From Omnitrophica bacterium GWA2_41_15 (GTDB lineage Bacteria; Omnitrophota; Gorgyraeia; Gygaellales; Profunditerraquicolaceae), in assembly GCA_919902045.1 (NCBI GenBank), contig CAKKSP010000011.1:1-42576 (forward strand): DNA of 42,576 nucleotides, given 5' to 3'. Both the position numbers and the translations under genes were made by a program. Under the pieces are notes generated by a model. That model had not been told where the DNA came from and made no database searches. It saw only the letters and a list, made by a program, of their open reading frames with translations. Of this stretch, positions 1-10,517 are shown piece by piece. Every line of letters starts with the position of its first letter. The stretch's first letter is position 1.

Positions 1-1165
1 AATAGGAAACATAAACACTGTTGGTAGCCAAGTAACCTTTTTTAAGCATCTCTTTCGTAAAAAGCGTATAAAGCGCTGAGTTAATCTCCGGATATTCAAA
101 GTTAAAGCTAATAAGAGGATTAAACTCCGAAACGTGCATTTTTAAATCATGCGCTTTGGCTAAATTAATCCAGCCACTGCCAATCGCACTCCCAACTTTA
201 TCTAAATGCAACCATACTTTATCTTTCGTTAGTTTACGTATAGTTTCTAAAGCCGCAACAAATCCAACTCGTTCCGTCCAGAACGTAGAACTGATAAACG
301 TTTCCTGCACTTGATTCATAACCTGTTTCTTACCAACAACAGCAGAAATAGCAAAACCATTCCCCATTGCCTTACCGTAAACTACGATATCCGGTTTGAA
401 CCCATTTAGCTTATAGACTCCACCGTCTGTAATCCTCCAGCCGGAAGTTATTTCATCAAGGATAACCACGATTTTTCTCTTCTTTGCGCTGTGCTGAATA
501 TAGTTTAAAAATTCTTTTTTGGGAAAATCATGCCTTGCACCCTCAAAAACAATTACTCCGATATCTCCCTTCTTAAGGATACTGTCCAACTCATCAATAT
601 TATTATACTGAAAAGGAAAAGCTGTATTTTTCAAACCTTTAGGAACGCCTTTTGGCTTAAGTCCGGGCAACAGATGTTGATTTAATTTTCCTTCGCCTGA
701 TAAATTAGCCGCCAGATACCAATCGCACCAACCGTGATATCCGCTAAAAGCAACTCTATCTTTTCCTGTATAAGCCCTGGCTATCCTGATAGCCATTGCC
801 ATTGCTTCGCCTCCGGTTCTGGCAAACCTTACTCCGCCGGCAAAAGGGTTTAACTCCAATAATTTTTCCGCAAGGTATACTTCTTCGGGAGCGTTCAATG
901 TAGAGTTTATCCCATCATCTATCGCATTTTTAACCGCATTATTCACATCCTTATCACTATATCCTAATATTGCTGTCCCTATACCCATCTGAGACATATC
1001 AATAAATTTATTTCCATCCAGATCCCAGATTAAAACTCCTTTTGACTTACGGAAATAAGTCGGCCATATATCAGGGGCATATCTTTGAGGCCTTTTTGAC
1101 AACAGACCGTTTCCTCCCGGGATGACCTTAACTGCTTTCTTCCATAATTTTATCCCTGAATTCAT
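1..1165 (-). CDS. Class III (glutamate-1-semialdehyde aminomutase-like) aminotransferase, 3' end cut by window edge
   Basis: This is a PLP-dependent class III aminotransferase. I translated 388 residues, and the C-terminus runs off the left edge. The N-terminus (MNSGIKLWKKAVKVIPGGN) and the glycine-rich cofactor segment FARTGGEAMAMA resemble glutamate-1-semialdehyde 2,1-aminomutases. ILDEITSGWR supplies the cofactor-binding Asp, and the probable Schiff-base lysine lies in VVYGKAMGNG. The start is the ATG at 1165, preceded by an AAAGGAAAGG-type ribosome site, 13 nt after the stop of the upstream acetyltransferase gene. It sits at the end of a nucleotide-sugar cluster, so it more likely aminates a sugar or keto acid than serves haem synthesis. 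That role is inferred from context; the enzyme class is clear. Confidence 0.88.
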   Translation of the reverse strand, partial: MNSGIKLWKKAVKVIPGGNGLLSKRPQRYAPDIWPTYFRKSKGVLIWDLDGNKFIDMSQMGIGTAILGYSDKDVNNAVKNAIDDGINSTLNAPEEVYLAEKLLELNPFAGGVRFARTGGEAMAMAIRIARAYTGKDRVAFSGYHGWCDWYLAANLSGEGKLNQHLLPGLKPKGVPKGLKNTAFPFQYNNIDELDSILKKGDIGVIVFEGARHDFPKKEFLNYIQHSAKKRKIVVILDEITSGWRITDGGVYKLNGFKPDIVVYGKAMGNGFAISAVVGKKQVMNQVQETFISSTFWTERVGFVAALETIRKLTKDKVWLHLDKVGSAIGSGWINLAKAHDLKMHVSEFNPLISFNFEYPEINSALYTLFTKEMLKKGYLATNSVYVSY

Positions 1166-1178
1166 TTCACCTTTCCTT

Positions 1179-2255
1179 TTAAAGCCATTTGTGATACCAC
1201 AATTCGGTTGCTTTAGTTAAAAAACCTGCTTTCTGGTATAACCGCTGAGCAGCGTAATTCCTGCCCTGAGTCACAACATCAATTCTGATTATTTTTTTCT
1301 TTCTTAATTCAGCAAAAACCATAAAAAGAAGCGCCTTTCCGAGCCCTCTACCCTGGTACTTGCGAGCCAAACCAAATAATCCTATACTAGCTGTCTTAGA
1401 AGGAAAGTTATATTTAATTGAACAAAAACCAAGCGGCAGCCCTTTTTCATAAAGACAAAAACACACATCATCATATTTTCCTAAAACTGCTCTCTTTATC
1501 CAAAGCTGATAGAACCTTTGTACTTTATTCCGGTTGAAGTTTTCGTCAAAAAAATACCGGCTATCCTGATAAAGATCTTTACTGATCTCTTTTAACATCG
1601 GGATATCTTTTTCTTTTGCTTCAGAGAAAGTGATCCCACCGGGTAAATTATACTCAAAACCTTCCTCAATCTTTTTTTCAAAAGAAAGACGAATATCGGT
1701 AAAATGAAACTCGTTTTTTTCGGCTATTTCAACACTTCTGTTATCATGGCAATTGCAGAGATACTCTACCAAACGGAAACTTTCTTTCTTAATAGCCTTC
1801 TCTATTCGATGCATAATATTTTCCGTAAGATACCTGGAACTTAAATACGCTACCGGAAAACCCCAGAAATCGGAATCCCAATCCATCTTAGTGATCAGGT
1901 CAGTAATTTCTTCAAATTCTATGCCTGGATTATTACAAATTGAATAATCAGGCCCGGTAAAATAACGGTAGTTATCCTTGCTTTTATAATCGATAACAAT
2001 ATCGGCAAAATCATAATATTTATCCAATTCTCCGATTGTGATGGTAACAATATTTAACCCTTTAAGGATAAAATACCATTCTTTCGGCAGTCCGTTTGAA
2101 ATCAGCACCTCAATTGAATTCTTTATGAGATAATCTGCGCTGATTTTATCCAAATGGGTTTTACTACAGTTATTTTTACAGTTTTTAAAGGCATGCAGAA
2201 GTTCTTGCATGTAATCACCGTTTCCGCTTGTCTGAAACACGAAAAGTTTTTTCAT
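1179..2255 (-). CDS. WecD/RffC-like GNAT sugar N-acetyltransferase with an extra N-terminal PseG-like lobe
   Basis: The protein has 358 residues. Residues ~125-358 match the layout of WecD (RffC), the dTDP-4-amino-4,6-dideoxygalactose N-acetyltransferase: MDWDSDFWGF near residue 125, a SRYFF...RFYQLWI block, the acetyl-CoA loop YQGRGLGKAL near residue 300, and a C-terminal YQKAGF...WYHKW. WecD is about 225 residues long, so the first ~120 residues are additional. They include ADIVIDY and TGPDYSI, which recall part of the nucleotide-sugar hydrolase PseG. With wecE, rfbA and rfbB nearby, the expected reaction is acetylation of dTDP-Fuc4N to dTDP-Fuc4NAc. The start overlaps the neuB stop by 4 nt (ATGA). 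The GNAT assignment is firm; the substrate and the origin of the N-lobe are inferred. Confidence 0.85.
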   Translation of the reverse strand: MKKLFVFQTSGNGDYMQELLHAFKNCKNNCSKTHLDKISADYLIKNSIEVLISNGLPKEWYFILKGLNIVTITIGELDKYYDFADIVIDYKSKDNYRYFTGPDYSICNNPGIEFEEITDLITKMDWDSDFWGFPVAYLSSRYLTENIMHRIEKAIKKESFRLVEYLCNCHDNRSVEIAEKNEFHFTDIRLSFEKKIEEGFEYNLPGGITFSEAKEKDIPMLKEISKDLYQDSRYFFDENFNRNKVQRFYQLWIKRAVLGKYDDVCFCLYEKGLPLGFCSIKYNFPSKTASIGLFGLARKYQGRGLGKALLFMVFAELRKKKIIRIDVVTQGRNYAAQRLYQKAGFLTKATELWYHKWL

Positions 2256-3100
2256 TTTATTCCCGTAGGTCTACGGAAGATTTCACAACTTTTTTCCGAT
2301 TCTCTCAAGCCAAGTTTACCGCTTCCTAAGATATTCTCAAGCCTCCTGATCTGACTCACCATATTTTTCATCTGCTCTTCAGTAATGGAAACAGGCGCAT
2401 CCACGCAATCAATATTTTTATTTATTTTATAGTGCTTCTCAATTATTTGAGCACCTACGGCAACCGCATACAGGGAAACTGATATGTCAGGTGTATGGTC
2501 TGATTGCCCTATAAGACAATCAAATTTTTCTTTTAGCGCGCTGATAACCGAAAGATTAGCATCCTCTTCCTTTGTGGGATAAGCAGAGATACAATGAAGT
2601 AAGGCGATCTTATCCGTTTTCTCCTTAAGGATCGCAAAAGCTGCGTCTATCTCTTTCAGACTGGACATACCAGTAGCCATCATTATAGTCTTTTTAGTTG
2701 CTGCTATTTTTTTAAGCAGCTTTAGATTAACGACATCAAAAGAAGCTACTTTATATATTCTACAGCCGATATCTTCAAGAAAATCAACGCTTTCTTCATC
2801 AAAAGGCGTAGAGATAAATTCTAGGTTATGGCTCTGCGAATATTCTTTAAGTTCTTTGAATGCTTTAAATGGTAATTCACATTCTTTCAAGATATTAAAA
2901 ATAGGAGAATCTTTAGCCGCCCTTTTTTCCGTAATATAAGTCTGAAATTTTACCGCGTCGGCACCGGTCCTACAGGCTGAATCTATCAATTCCTTAGCCT
3001 TATCAATATTTCCTCCATGATTCAGGCCAAGTTCTGCTACTACATAAACTTTTCTATCAGTTAATAACCCATAATTTCTTAAGACTTTTAACGTATTCAC
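2252..3100 (-). CDS. neuB: NeuB-type nonulosonic acid synthase lacking the C-terminal SAF/antifreeze domain
   Basis: NeuB-family enzymes condense phosphoenolpyruvate with an N-acyl aminosugar to give sialic, legionaminic or pseudaminic acids. The TIM barrel is evident: VAELGLNHGGN (residues 21-31), the FQTY strand with K51, YKVASFD (116-122), ATGMSSLKEI, LLHC with H169, GQSDHT with H202, and EKHY (221-224). The metal-binding histidines are present. The usual family length is about 340 residues, whereas this protein stops at 282, just where the SAF domain that closes the active site should begin. YKVASFD is closer to the PseI style but carries Asp where Glu is usual. It lies in an operon with an SDR, a TIM barrel and a GNAT. 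The synthase class is secure; the substrate is unknown. Confidence 0.88.
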   Translation of the reverse strand: MNTLKVLRNYGLLTDRKVYVVAELGLNHGGNIDKAKELIDSACRTGADAVKFQTYITEKRAAKDSPIFNILKECELPFKAFKELKEYSQSHNLEFISTPFDEESVDFLEDIGCRIYKVASFDVVNLKLLKKIAATKKTIMMATGMSSLKEIDAAFAILKEKTDKIALLHCISAYPTKEEDANLSVISALKEKFDCLIGQSDHTPDISVSLYAVAVGAQIIEKHYKINKNIDCVDAPVSITEEQMKNMVSQIRRLENILGSGKLGLRESEKSCEIFRRPTGIK

Positions 3101-3129
3101 CGAAAATTCCTCCGGTTTAAATATTTAAT

Positions 3130-3900
3130 TTACCAACAACTCATCCCACCATCAACAACGAGATTATGCCCAGTGGTATAAGATGACATGCTTCCTGAAA
3201 GATAAACAATTGCTCCTATGACTTCCGTGTCTTTGCACATTCTCTTCATAGGACAACGGAATGAATAATTCTTTAAAAAATCCTTTCCCTGGGGGTTTTT
3301 CGGGTTATATATTCCTCCGGGAGATACAGCATTTACCCGTATATTACGCCCAGCTAAATGTACCGCAAAATATTTAGTCATTTGGATTACCCCGGCTTTA
3401 GTAGCTCCGTAAATCTCTGAGTTCTTACGGCTGCAATCAGTATAGATCCTAGGATCCGGACTAATAATTCCATAGAAAGACGCAATATTTATAATAACGC
3501 CTTTCTTAAGTTTATACTTATCGAATAAATTTACGTATGACTGAATACAAAAAAATGTGCCTTTTAAATTAACATCCATTACAATATCCAGGCTCTTTTC
3601 GCCTCTTTCTTCAAAAGGCTCAAATACACTTACCCCAGCATTATTAATTAGGACATCAACCTTTCCATATTTTTTAAAAATAGTTTTAAAGGTGCTAATT
3701 ATTTCATCTTTCCTTGTTATATCAACCCTTAAATATTGAACACCTTTTAATCGCCCCTTTAAAACATCATTATCCAAAGCAATCACCTTTGCCTTCATCT
3801 TTAAACAAGTCTTACAAATTTGCCTTCCAAGCTGGCCTGTCCCACCGGTAACAACTATAACTTTTCCTTTAAGGCCAAAAAACGCTTCTGCGTAACTCAT
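3130..3900 (-). CDS. SDR-family NAD(P)-dependent oxidoreductase
   Basis: This 256-residue protein is a classical short-chain dehydrogenase. It has the Rossmann motif TGGTGQLG near residue 18, NNAGVS near residue 86, the catalytic tyrosine and lysine in YGATK, then RVNAVSPGG, and the C-terminal VDGGMSCW typical of FabG or gluconate-dehydrogenase-like members. Its 3' neighbour is the NeuB-type synthase and its 5' neighbour is a TIM-barrel enzyme, with a 4-nt overlap at 3897-3900. A role in oxidising or reducing a sugar intermediate before or after the NeuB step is likely. SDR genes such as ptmA accompany legionaminic acid clusters, but I cannot show that this is an orthologue. Confidence 0.88.
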   Translation of the reverse strand: MSYAEAFFGLKGKVIVVTGGTGQLGRQICKTCLKMKAKVIALDNDVLKGRLKGVQYLRVDITRKDEIISTFKTIFKKYGKVDVLINNAGVSVFEPFEERGEKSLDIVMDVNLKGTFFCIQSYVNLFDKYKLKKGVIINIASFYGIISPDPRIYTDCSRKNSEIYGATKAGVIQMTKYFAVHLAGRNIRVNAVSPGGIYNPKNPQGKDFLKNYSFRCPMKRMCKDTEVIGAIVYLSGSMSSYTTGHNLVVDGGMSCW

Positions 3901-4664
3901 ATTAGCCCCCTTAATAATTTAAGCGAACGTATTAAACACCTTAAATTCTTATAATATTCAACTGTTAAATAGTTCAAATTACCGTCACTGATTAACCTTT
4001 TAGCCTCCGCGAATTCCTCAGGCTTAGGATAATCATGGGCATCAAAAGCTAGTTTATCAGGCCGAGCCTTAAATGAACTCAGGTGAATCTGTATAGCATT
4101 ATCTAAAGGAAGAGAATTTTTGTATTTTTCAAAATTAATCCCCTTATTTTGCACAGTGATCCGGGCGTGCGCAATATCAAACACAAAATCAATTTTGTTC
4201 TCCTTAACTACCCGTGATATAAAAGTTGCGTCAGTAATATATTTATATGCTCCTGTCGGATAATAATTAGTATTCTCAACCGCAAACCTCACCCCCTGGT
4301 TGAAAATACTCCTTATTCTTCTAAAATTAATCCCTGCGTTCTTCAAGGCCTCTTCTTCAGAATATTGCCTGCCACCTTCTTTAAAAACCCCATTCTTTAT
4401 ATATGGTTTACCGCAGGAAGAAGCCATATGAAAAGTCAATAATTTTAATCCGAGCTTGTTATTCTTTATATCCTTTAAATACTCGAAGTTACTTTCAGTA
4501 AGTTTATGAATAGGCTGCAACTCGCAATGAAATAGCTCTTGCTTTAATAACCTAGAACCAAAACTATCATCACGACATTCGAGGCAATCTGAATGTTTCA
4601 TTATTAACTTCGCGTATTCCTTGTTTCTAAAGAGATGGGAAATAGGCGTGGCTATTTTAACCAT
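3897..4664 (-). CDS. TIM-barrel metalloenzyme, DUF692/MNIO-like or sugar isomerase-like
   Basis: This is a TIM-barrel enzyme of about 255 residues. The ordered conserved positions are FHMASS (an early His), FAVENTNYY, FDIAHAR, NKGINFEKY, IHLSS, FDAHDYP and LTVEYYK. That series of E-N, D-x-x-H, N-x-G, H-L, D-x-H and E resembles the metal ligands of DUF692/MNIO iron enzymes, although AP-endonuclease-2/xylose-isomerase-like barrels share a similar scheme. The ATG at 4664 is preferred over the TTG at 4670 because AAGGA then sits 9 nt upstream. The gene overlaps wecE by 8 nt and the SDR gene by 4 nt, so it is part of the sugar operon. The substrate is unknown. Confidence 0.72.
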   Translation of the reverse strand: MVKIATPISHLFRNKEYAKLIMKHSDCLECRDDSFGSRLLKQELFHCELQPIHKLTESNFEYLKDIKNNKLGLKLLTFHMASSCGKPYIKNGVFKEGGRQYSEEEALKNAGINFRRIRSIFNQGVRFAVENTNYYPTGAYKYITDATFISRVVKENKIDFVFDIAHARITVQNKGINFEKYKNSLPLDNAIQIHLSSFKARPDKLAFDAHDYPKPEEFAEAKRLISDGNLNYLTVEYYKNLRCLIRSLKLLRGLI

Positions 4665-5787
4665 TAACAAATTTCCTTATCCGGCCCGCGATATAATCAA
4701 CGTCAGTAATTTTAAGATCAAAATATAACGGAAGGCGAAGGATCTTCTCACTTTCTCTTGTCGTATTTATATCTTTCCCAGAGAACCTACCAAACTTCTT
4801 ACCGGCAGCGGAAGTATGCAACGGAATATAATGAAATACGGCCTGAATACCGCTACCCCTTAGCGTGTCAATCATGAGATGTCTTTGGTGATTATCTTTT
4901 AATTTTATATAAAATGTGTGTGCGTTATGCTCACATTGATCTGGTATGTTTGGTAATTCCAACGATTTATTTTTTCCTAAATCACTCAATTTATCGTAAT
5001 ACCTCTTCCAGAGTTTCAACCTCTTCTTTCTGATTTTCTCCGCAACCTCTAGGTTAGCAAACAAAAAAACCGCGTTTAGTTCACTAGGCAAATAACTTGA
5101 ACCTATATCCACCCAGGTATACTTACAGACTTTACCCCGCAGGAACTGTTTTCTGTTCGTCCCTTTTTCTCTAATTATCTCACTTCTTTCAATAAACCTG
5201 CTATCGTTAAGGAGTATAGCCCCGCCTTCACCGCAATGATAGTTCTTCGTTTCATGAAAACTATAGCAACCGATATGCCCGATACTTCCTAACGCCCTCC
5301 CCTTGTAACTGGCCATTACCCCTTGCGCAGCATCTTCAATTACCAACAAATTAAATTCAGCGGCTATCTTCATAATAGTGTCCATTTCGCAGCTTACTCC
5401 AGCGTAATGAACAACTACTATAGCTTTAGTCCTTTTGGTAATAGCTTTTTGGATCTTAGACTCATCAATATTCATGGTATCTGGCCGGATATCCACAAAT
5501 ATAATCTTTGCCCCTCTTAAAACAAAAGCATTTGCCGTAGAAACAAAAGTATAGGAAGGCATTATTACTTCGTCATTTTTACCGATATCAGCCAAAATAG
5601 CTGCCATTTCAAGCGCATGAGTGCAAGAAGTTGTAAGAAGAACTCTCTTTGCCTTCGTATTATTTTCTAACCATTTATTGCATTTATCCGTAAAAACTCC
5701 GTCACCACAGAATTTTCTATCCTTAAAAAGGCGCGCGATATAGTGCAGCTCTTTACCGGTAACCAAAGGAATGTTAAAGGGTATCAT
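4657..5787 (-). CDS. wecE: dTDP-4-amino-4,6-dideoxygalactose transaminase
   Basis: This 376-residue protein is a DegT/DnrJ/EryC1/StrS aminotransferase that closely matches WecE/RffA in its signature stretches. These are the N-terminus MIPFNIPLVTGKELHYI, FCGDGVFTDKC near residues 26-36, SYTFVSTANAF, the cofactor Asp in EDAAQG (152), and FHETKNYHCGEGGA, where K181 should form the PLP imine. WecE converts dTDP-4-keto-6-deoxyglucose to dTDP-Fuc4N. The substrate can be supplied by the rfbA and rfbB genes in this window, and the product can be used by the WecD-like acetyltransferase at 1179-2255. The start overlaps the HAD gene by 14 nt. Length is normal for the family. Confidence 0.93.
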   Translation of the reverse strand: MIPFNIPLVTGKELHYIARLFKDRKFCGDGVFTDKCNKWLENNTKAKRVLLTTSCTHALEMAAILADIGKNDEVIMPSYTFVSTANAFVLRGAKIIFVDIRPDTMNIDESKIQKAITKRTKAIVVVHYAGVSCEMDTIMKIAAEFNLLVIEDAAQGVMASYKGRALGSIGHIGCYSFHETKNYHCGEGGAILLNDSRFIERSEIIREKGTNRKQFLRGKVCKYTWVDIGSSYLPSELNAVFLFANLEVAEKIRKKRLKLWKRYYDKLSDLGKNKSLELPNIPDQCEHNAHTFYIKLKDNHQRHLMIDTLRGSGIQAVFHYIPLHTSAAGKKFGRFSGKDINTTRESEKILRLPLYFDLKITDVDYIAGRIRKFVNG

Positions 5788-6451
5788 GTGATTTTTTAAA
5801 ATTATTTTTTAATAAACTGAAATCTTTTAATTTGGGCGCAGATAGCAAGCCATTTAACTCACTCTTTTTATTTTTCACTATTCTAACAAACCAAATATTA
5901 TTCTCCTTTGCCGCTTTGTAATCGCTTCTTGCGTCGCCGAAAAAAATGGCCTCTTCAGGGTTGATCTCATAATCATCGATCAGCCTTTTAAGATTATCAA
6001 TTTTATTGACAGGAGAACCAACAACCTCCTTAAATAATTGCGATATTTTCCTGCGTTTTAAAATATAACGTATCTCTTTCTGCGGAGTACCGGAAATAAT
6101 AAAACAATCTCTCTTTACCCGATTTAACATTCGGATAAAAAACAACGCGTCCCGAATATACGGAGCAGCAATGACTTTTTTAACAACGAGCTTAGAATAA
6201 CTTTTATCAAGCCTACCGATAATCTCTTTATTGATATTTTTACACAACAGGTTTTTATAATAGTATTTAAATTTATCATACCGGGAAACTCCGCCATTAT
6301 TACGATGGTAATCCATAACCTTACTAGAAACATCTTTGCCATATTTACCGAAAAGCTCACCAAAAGCCTTTGTCTTTATATCAAGGCTGTCAACAATCAC
6401 CCCGTCAAAGTCAAAGAAAAAAAATTTATATTTTCTTAAATCCATTTTCAT
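5774..6451 (-). CDS. HAD-superfamily phosphatase (subfamily IA-like)
   Basis: This 225-residue hydrolase starts with the nucleophile motif FFFDFDGVIVDS (motif I, DxD). It continues with IISGTP (motif II Ser/Thr), a lysine-rich segment KIDNLKRL, and IFFGDARSDYKAA (motif III acidic pair). Insertion of a helical cap after motif I fits phosphoglycolate-phosphatase-like HADs. It lies between a predicted cyclase/hydrolase and wecE and is overlapped by wecE. A phosphosugar or 9-phosphate-type intermediate made by the NeuB-like enzyme is a reasonable guess for the substrate, but nothing in the sequence proves it. A second ATG two codons in could also start translation. Confidence 0.85.
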   Translation of the reverse strand: MKMDLRKYKFFFFDFDGVIVDSLDIKTKAFGELFGKYGKDVSSKVMDYHRNNGGVSRYDKFKYYYKNLLCKNINKEIIGRLDKSYSKLVVKKVIAAPYIRDALFFIRMLNRVKRDCFIISGTPQKEIRYILKRRKISQLFKEVVGSPVNKIDNLKRLIDDYEINPEEAIFFGDARSDYKAAKENNIWFVRIVKNKKSELNGLLSAPKLKDFSLLKNNFKKSHDTL

Positions 6452-6452
6452 A

Positions 6453-7111
6453 TTACTTATAATTTATAGCTAACACGGTGCAGGGAGAAGCGTCTGCTCC
6501 TTCCACTAAGATAGGAGCAGCTATAACCATATCCGGATCATCACCTAAATCGTTCAACTTCATATCTTCGATTAACAGTATCCCCCTGCCTAAAAAAGCT
6601 TTGTGTGCCTGCCTTCCTATTTCTCTTCTCTTTAAGTTTGAAATAGAGATGCAATCAATCCCTACGTTCCTAAGGGAAGGGCATTTTTTTTTCAGCCATT
6701 CTGCAAGTTCCGAGCTCAGATATACGGAATCCTTCCAATATACAGCCTTATTTCTGTGAATTTCAAAACGCGTCTTGATCAATAGTAAATCGCAATCCCC
6801 AACTTCCTTTAAATCATCCGAAGTAATCATATAGCCGCAGGGAATATTTTTAAGCGTAATCAACTTAACTTTGGTGAAAATTAAATCTCCCGGCTTAAAC
6901 TCGCAAATAGATTTTCCCTTATTTATAAAATGTAACGGGGCATCAATATGTGTTCCGATATGATTAGAAAACGACCAGAACATCGTATTACAGGAATCTC
7001 CCTTTTTTATCGATTTTACTTTCTTTATAACAACCGGTAAATCTCTGCCACCGTAAACCGGATTCTGCTTACTTATCTTATGAGAAAGAAAAATAGTGCT
7101 TTTTATCTTCA

Positions 7112-7112
<1 letters not shown>
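6453..7112 (-). CDS. Cyclase-family (kynurenine formamidase-like) metal-dependent hydrolase
   Basis: This 219-residue protein carries the PF04199 signature HIGTHIDAPLHF at about residues 52-63, which supplies metal-binding His and Asp residues. VGIDCISIS and the C-terminal segment with GADASPCTVLAI are also typical. Relatives include arylformamidases and polyketide-type cyclases that act on amides or lactones. The start codon overlaps the stop of the upstream dehydrogenase by one base (TAATG), so the two are probably translationally coupled. In this setting it could hydrolyse a formyl or lactone group on a sugar acid. That is inference, as I know of no described sugar pathway with this enzyme next to NeuB. 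Confidence 0.85.
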
Positions 7113-8976
<1,864 letters not shown>

Positions 8977-10020
8977 CTAATCAACTTTCCACCATCTATT
9001 AGGAAACTTCTTCTTGATAATCTTATCGCCTTCTCCTACTGGCTTAAGTCCAGAAAAACGCATATCGGCATCGATCATTATTTTTATTAAATCATTAAAA
9101 TTTATCTTTGGCTGCCACTTAAATGCTTTTTTTACTTTTTTAATATCCGCAATAAGACTGTTCACTTCTGTCGGACGGAAATAGCGCGGGTCAATACTTA
9201 CGTACTTTTTCCAATTTAGGCCCACATAACTAAAAGCAACCTCAACTAATTCTTTTACCGAATAAGACGTGCCCGTACCTATAACATAATCATCAGGTTT
9301 ATCCTGTTGCAAAATTTTCCACATCATCTCTGCATACTCCGGCGTATAACCCCAGTCTCTCTTTGCTGCTAGATTACCTAAATAAAGCTTATCCTGCTTA
9401 CCAGCTAAAATGTTGACTACTGCCCGTGTGATCTTCCTGCTAACAAAAGTTTCTCCTCTGCGCGGTGATTCGTGATTAAAAAGTATGCCGTTACAGGCAA
9501 ACATATTATAGCCATCACGATAGTTTTTCGTAAGCCAGTACGAATAAAGTTTAGCGCAAGCGTAGGGGCTCTGCGGTTGAAATTGAGTAGTTTCTGATTG
9601 AGGAGGTTGAACAGAACCGAACATTTCACTAGAAGATGCCTGATAAAATTTTATTTTTCTACCGCTACGGCGAATTGCCTCTAGGATACGTGTCGTACCT
9701 AAAGCAGTGATATTTCCCGTATATTCAGGAATATCAAAACTTACCCTGACATGGCTTTGCGCGGCCAAATGGTATATTTCATCGGGTTTTATATTAAAGA
9801 CAATGTTATTGATCTGTTCTGCATCAGAAATATCACCATAATGCAGGAATAATTTGGCTTTTTTTGAATGCGGGTCAACGTAAATATGGCCTATTCGACC
9901 AGTATTAAAGGTACTTGCCCTACGAATAATCCCGTGTACTTGACAACCTTTAGAAAGCAATAACTCCGCTAAATATGAACCATCTTGTCCGGTAATACCG
10001 GTAATTAACGCTTTTTTCAT
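8977..10020 (-). CDS. gmd: GDP-mannose 4,6-dehydratase
   Basis: This 347-residue extended SDR turns GDP-mannose into GDP-4-keto-6-deoxymannose. It starts [17 protein letters not shown] with the cofactor-binding GxxGxxG, and continues with LAAQSHV, the Tyr-Lys pair in YACAKLY, and [14 protein letters not shown], which is diagnostic for Gmd. I take the ATG at 10020, which has AGGAGA 5 nt upstream. An in-frame TTG at 10065 would add 15 residues absent from the family and would overlap the promoter. An extended -10 promoter lies 28 nt upstream. It is the first gene of the left-hand sugar operon and is followed directly by fcl. Confidence 0.95.
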   Translation of the reverse strand: MKKALITGITGQDGSYLAELLLSKGCQVHGIIRRASTFNTGRIGHIYVDPHSKKAKLFLHYGDISDAEQINNIVFNIKPDEIYHLAAQSHVRVSFDIPEYTGNITALGTTRILEAIRRSGRKIKFYQASSSEMFGSVQPPQSETTQFQPQSPYACAKLYSYWLTKNYRDGYNMFACNGILFNHESPRRGETFVSRKITRAVVNILAGKQDKLYLGNLAAKRDWGYTPEYAEMMWKILQQDKPDDYVIGTGTSYSVKELVEVAFSYVGLNWKKYVSIDPRYFRPTEVNSLIADIKKVKKAFKWQPKINFNDLIKIMIDADMRFSGLKPVGEGDKIIKKKFPNRWWKVD

Positions 10021-10047
10021 GTTGTCTCCTATTTCAATTAAAGAAAT

Positions 10048-10056
10048 ATTATAACA
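10048..10056 (-). promoter_or_regulatory. Extended -10 promoter for gmd and the left sugar operon
   Basis: On the minus strand the sequence reads TGTTATAAT, a perfect TGnTATAAT extended -10. The gmd ATG is 28 nt downstream and the upstream lipoprotein gene ends at 10146. The -35 region is poor, as is common with extended -10 promoters. The predicted transcript start is near 10041. Confidence 0.55.
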
Positions 10057-10145
10057 TCGAAACAAAGAAAATACAGGATTTTTTGCTTAAAACACGGCGG
10101 GATTTTAACCTTATAACTGCTTCAGTAGCAATGGCATTTAGTAAT

Positions 10146-10517
10146 TTATTCTTCTTTTATGTTACTATTATCAAACACTACACTCTTATCTAAACCAAAC
10201 CTGATATATCTTCTCTGATGAAAAGCAAAAACTGAAGCGTCATAATACCAATCTTCATCATAAAGCCCATGAGTCCTTTCCTCACCAACAATATAGTCAG
10301 GCTTGCCGACAGAAACTAAAACATCTTCTTTACTCATTCCCTCTACTATAGTTGCCGAAAGTATTGCTTCTTTTATTTCGGAAGTAAGATTAGGATTAGC
10401 CTTTATATAATTATTTTTTGAACTAAAACTTGGCTTGCCAAAAAATCCGATATGCGCGCAACCAAAGTTAATTATTACAAGACAGGCAAAAACTGTTATT
10501 TTTAAAATACTTTTCAT
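10146..10517 (-). CDS. Small lipoprotein with BamE/SmpA-like fold
   Basis: This 123-residue protein has a lipoprotein signal peptide: a basic MKSILK start, a hydrophobic core and a lipobox ending at the Cys in NFGC (residues 16-19 or so). The mature part contains VEGMSKEDVLVSVGKPD, the hallmark of the SmpA/OmlA (BamE) two-helix, three-strand fold that binds outer-membrane partners. Its first 50 nt overlap the end of the protease gene in another frame, and only a weak GGA precedes the ATG. It is followed by an intergenic promoter for gmd. A general role in the outer membrane or envelope is plausible; it need not be BamE itself. Confidence 0.75.
   Translation of the reverse strand: MKSILKITVFACLVIINFGCAHIGFFGKPSFSSKNNYIKANPNLTSEIKEAILSATIVEGMSKEDVLVSVGKPDYIVGEERTHGLYDEDWYYDASVFAFHQRRYIRFGLDKSVVFDNSNIKEE

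Noticed and set aside
10021-10065. TTG-initiated 15-residue extension of gmd
   Set aside because: It includes the promoter -10, has no ribosome site and adds residues not seen in the family. The ATG at 10020 has a good ribosome site.
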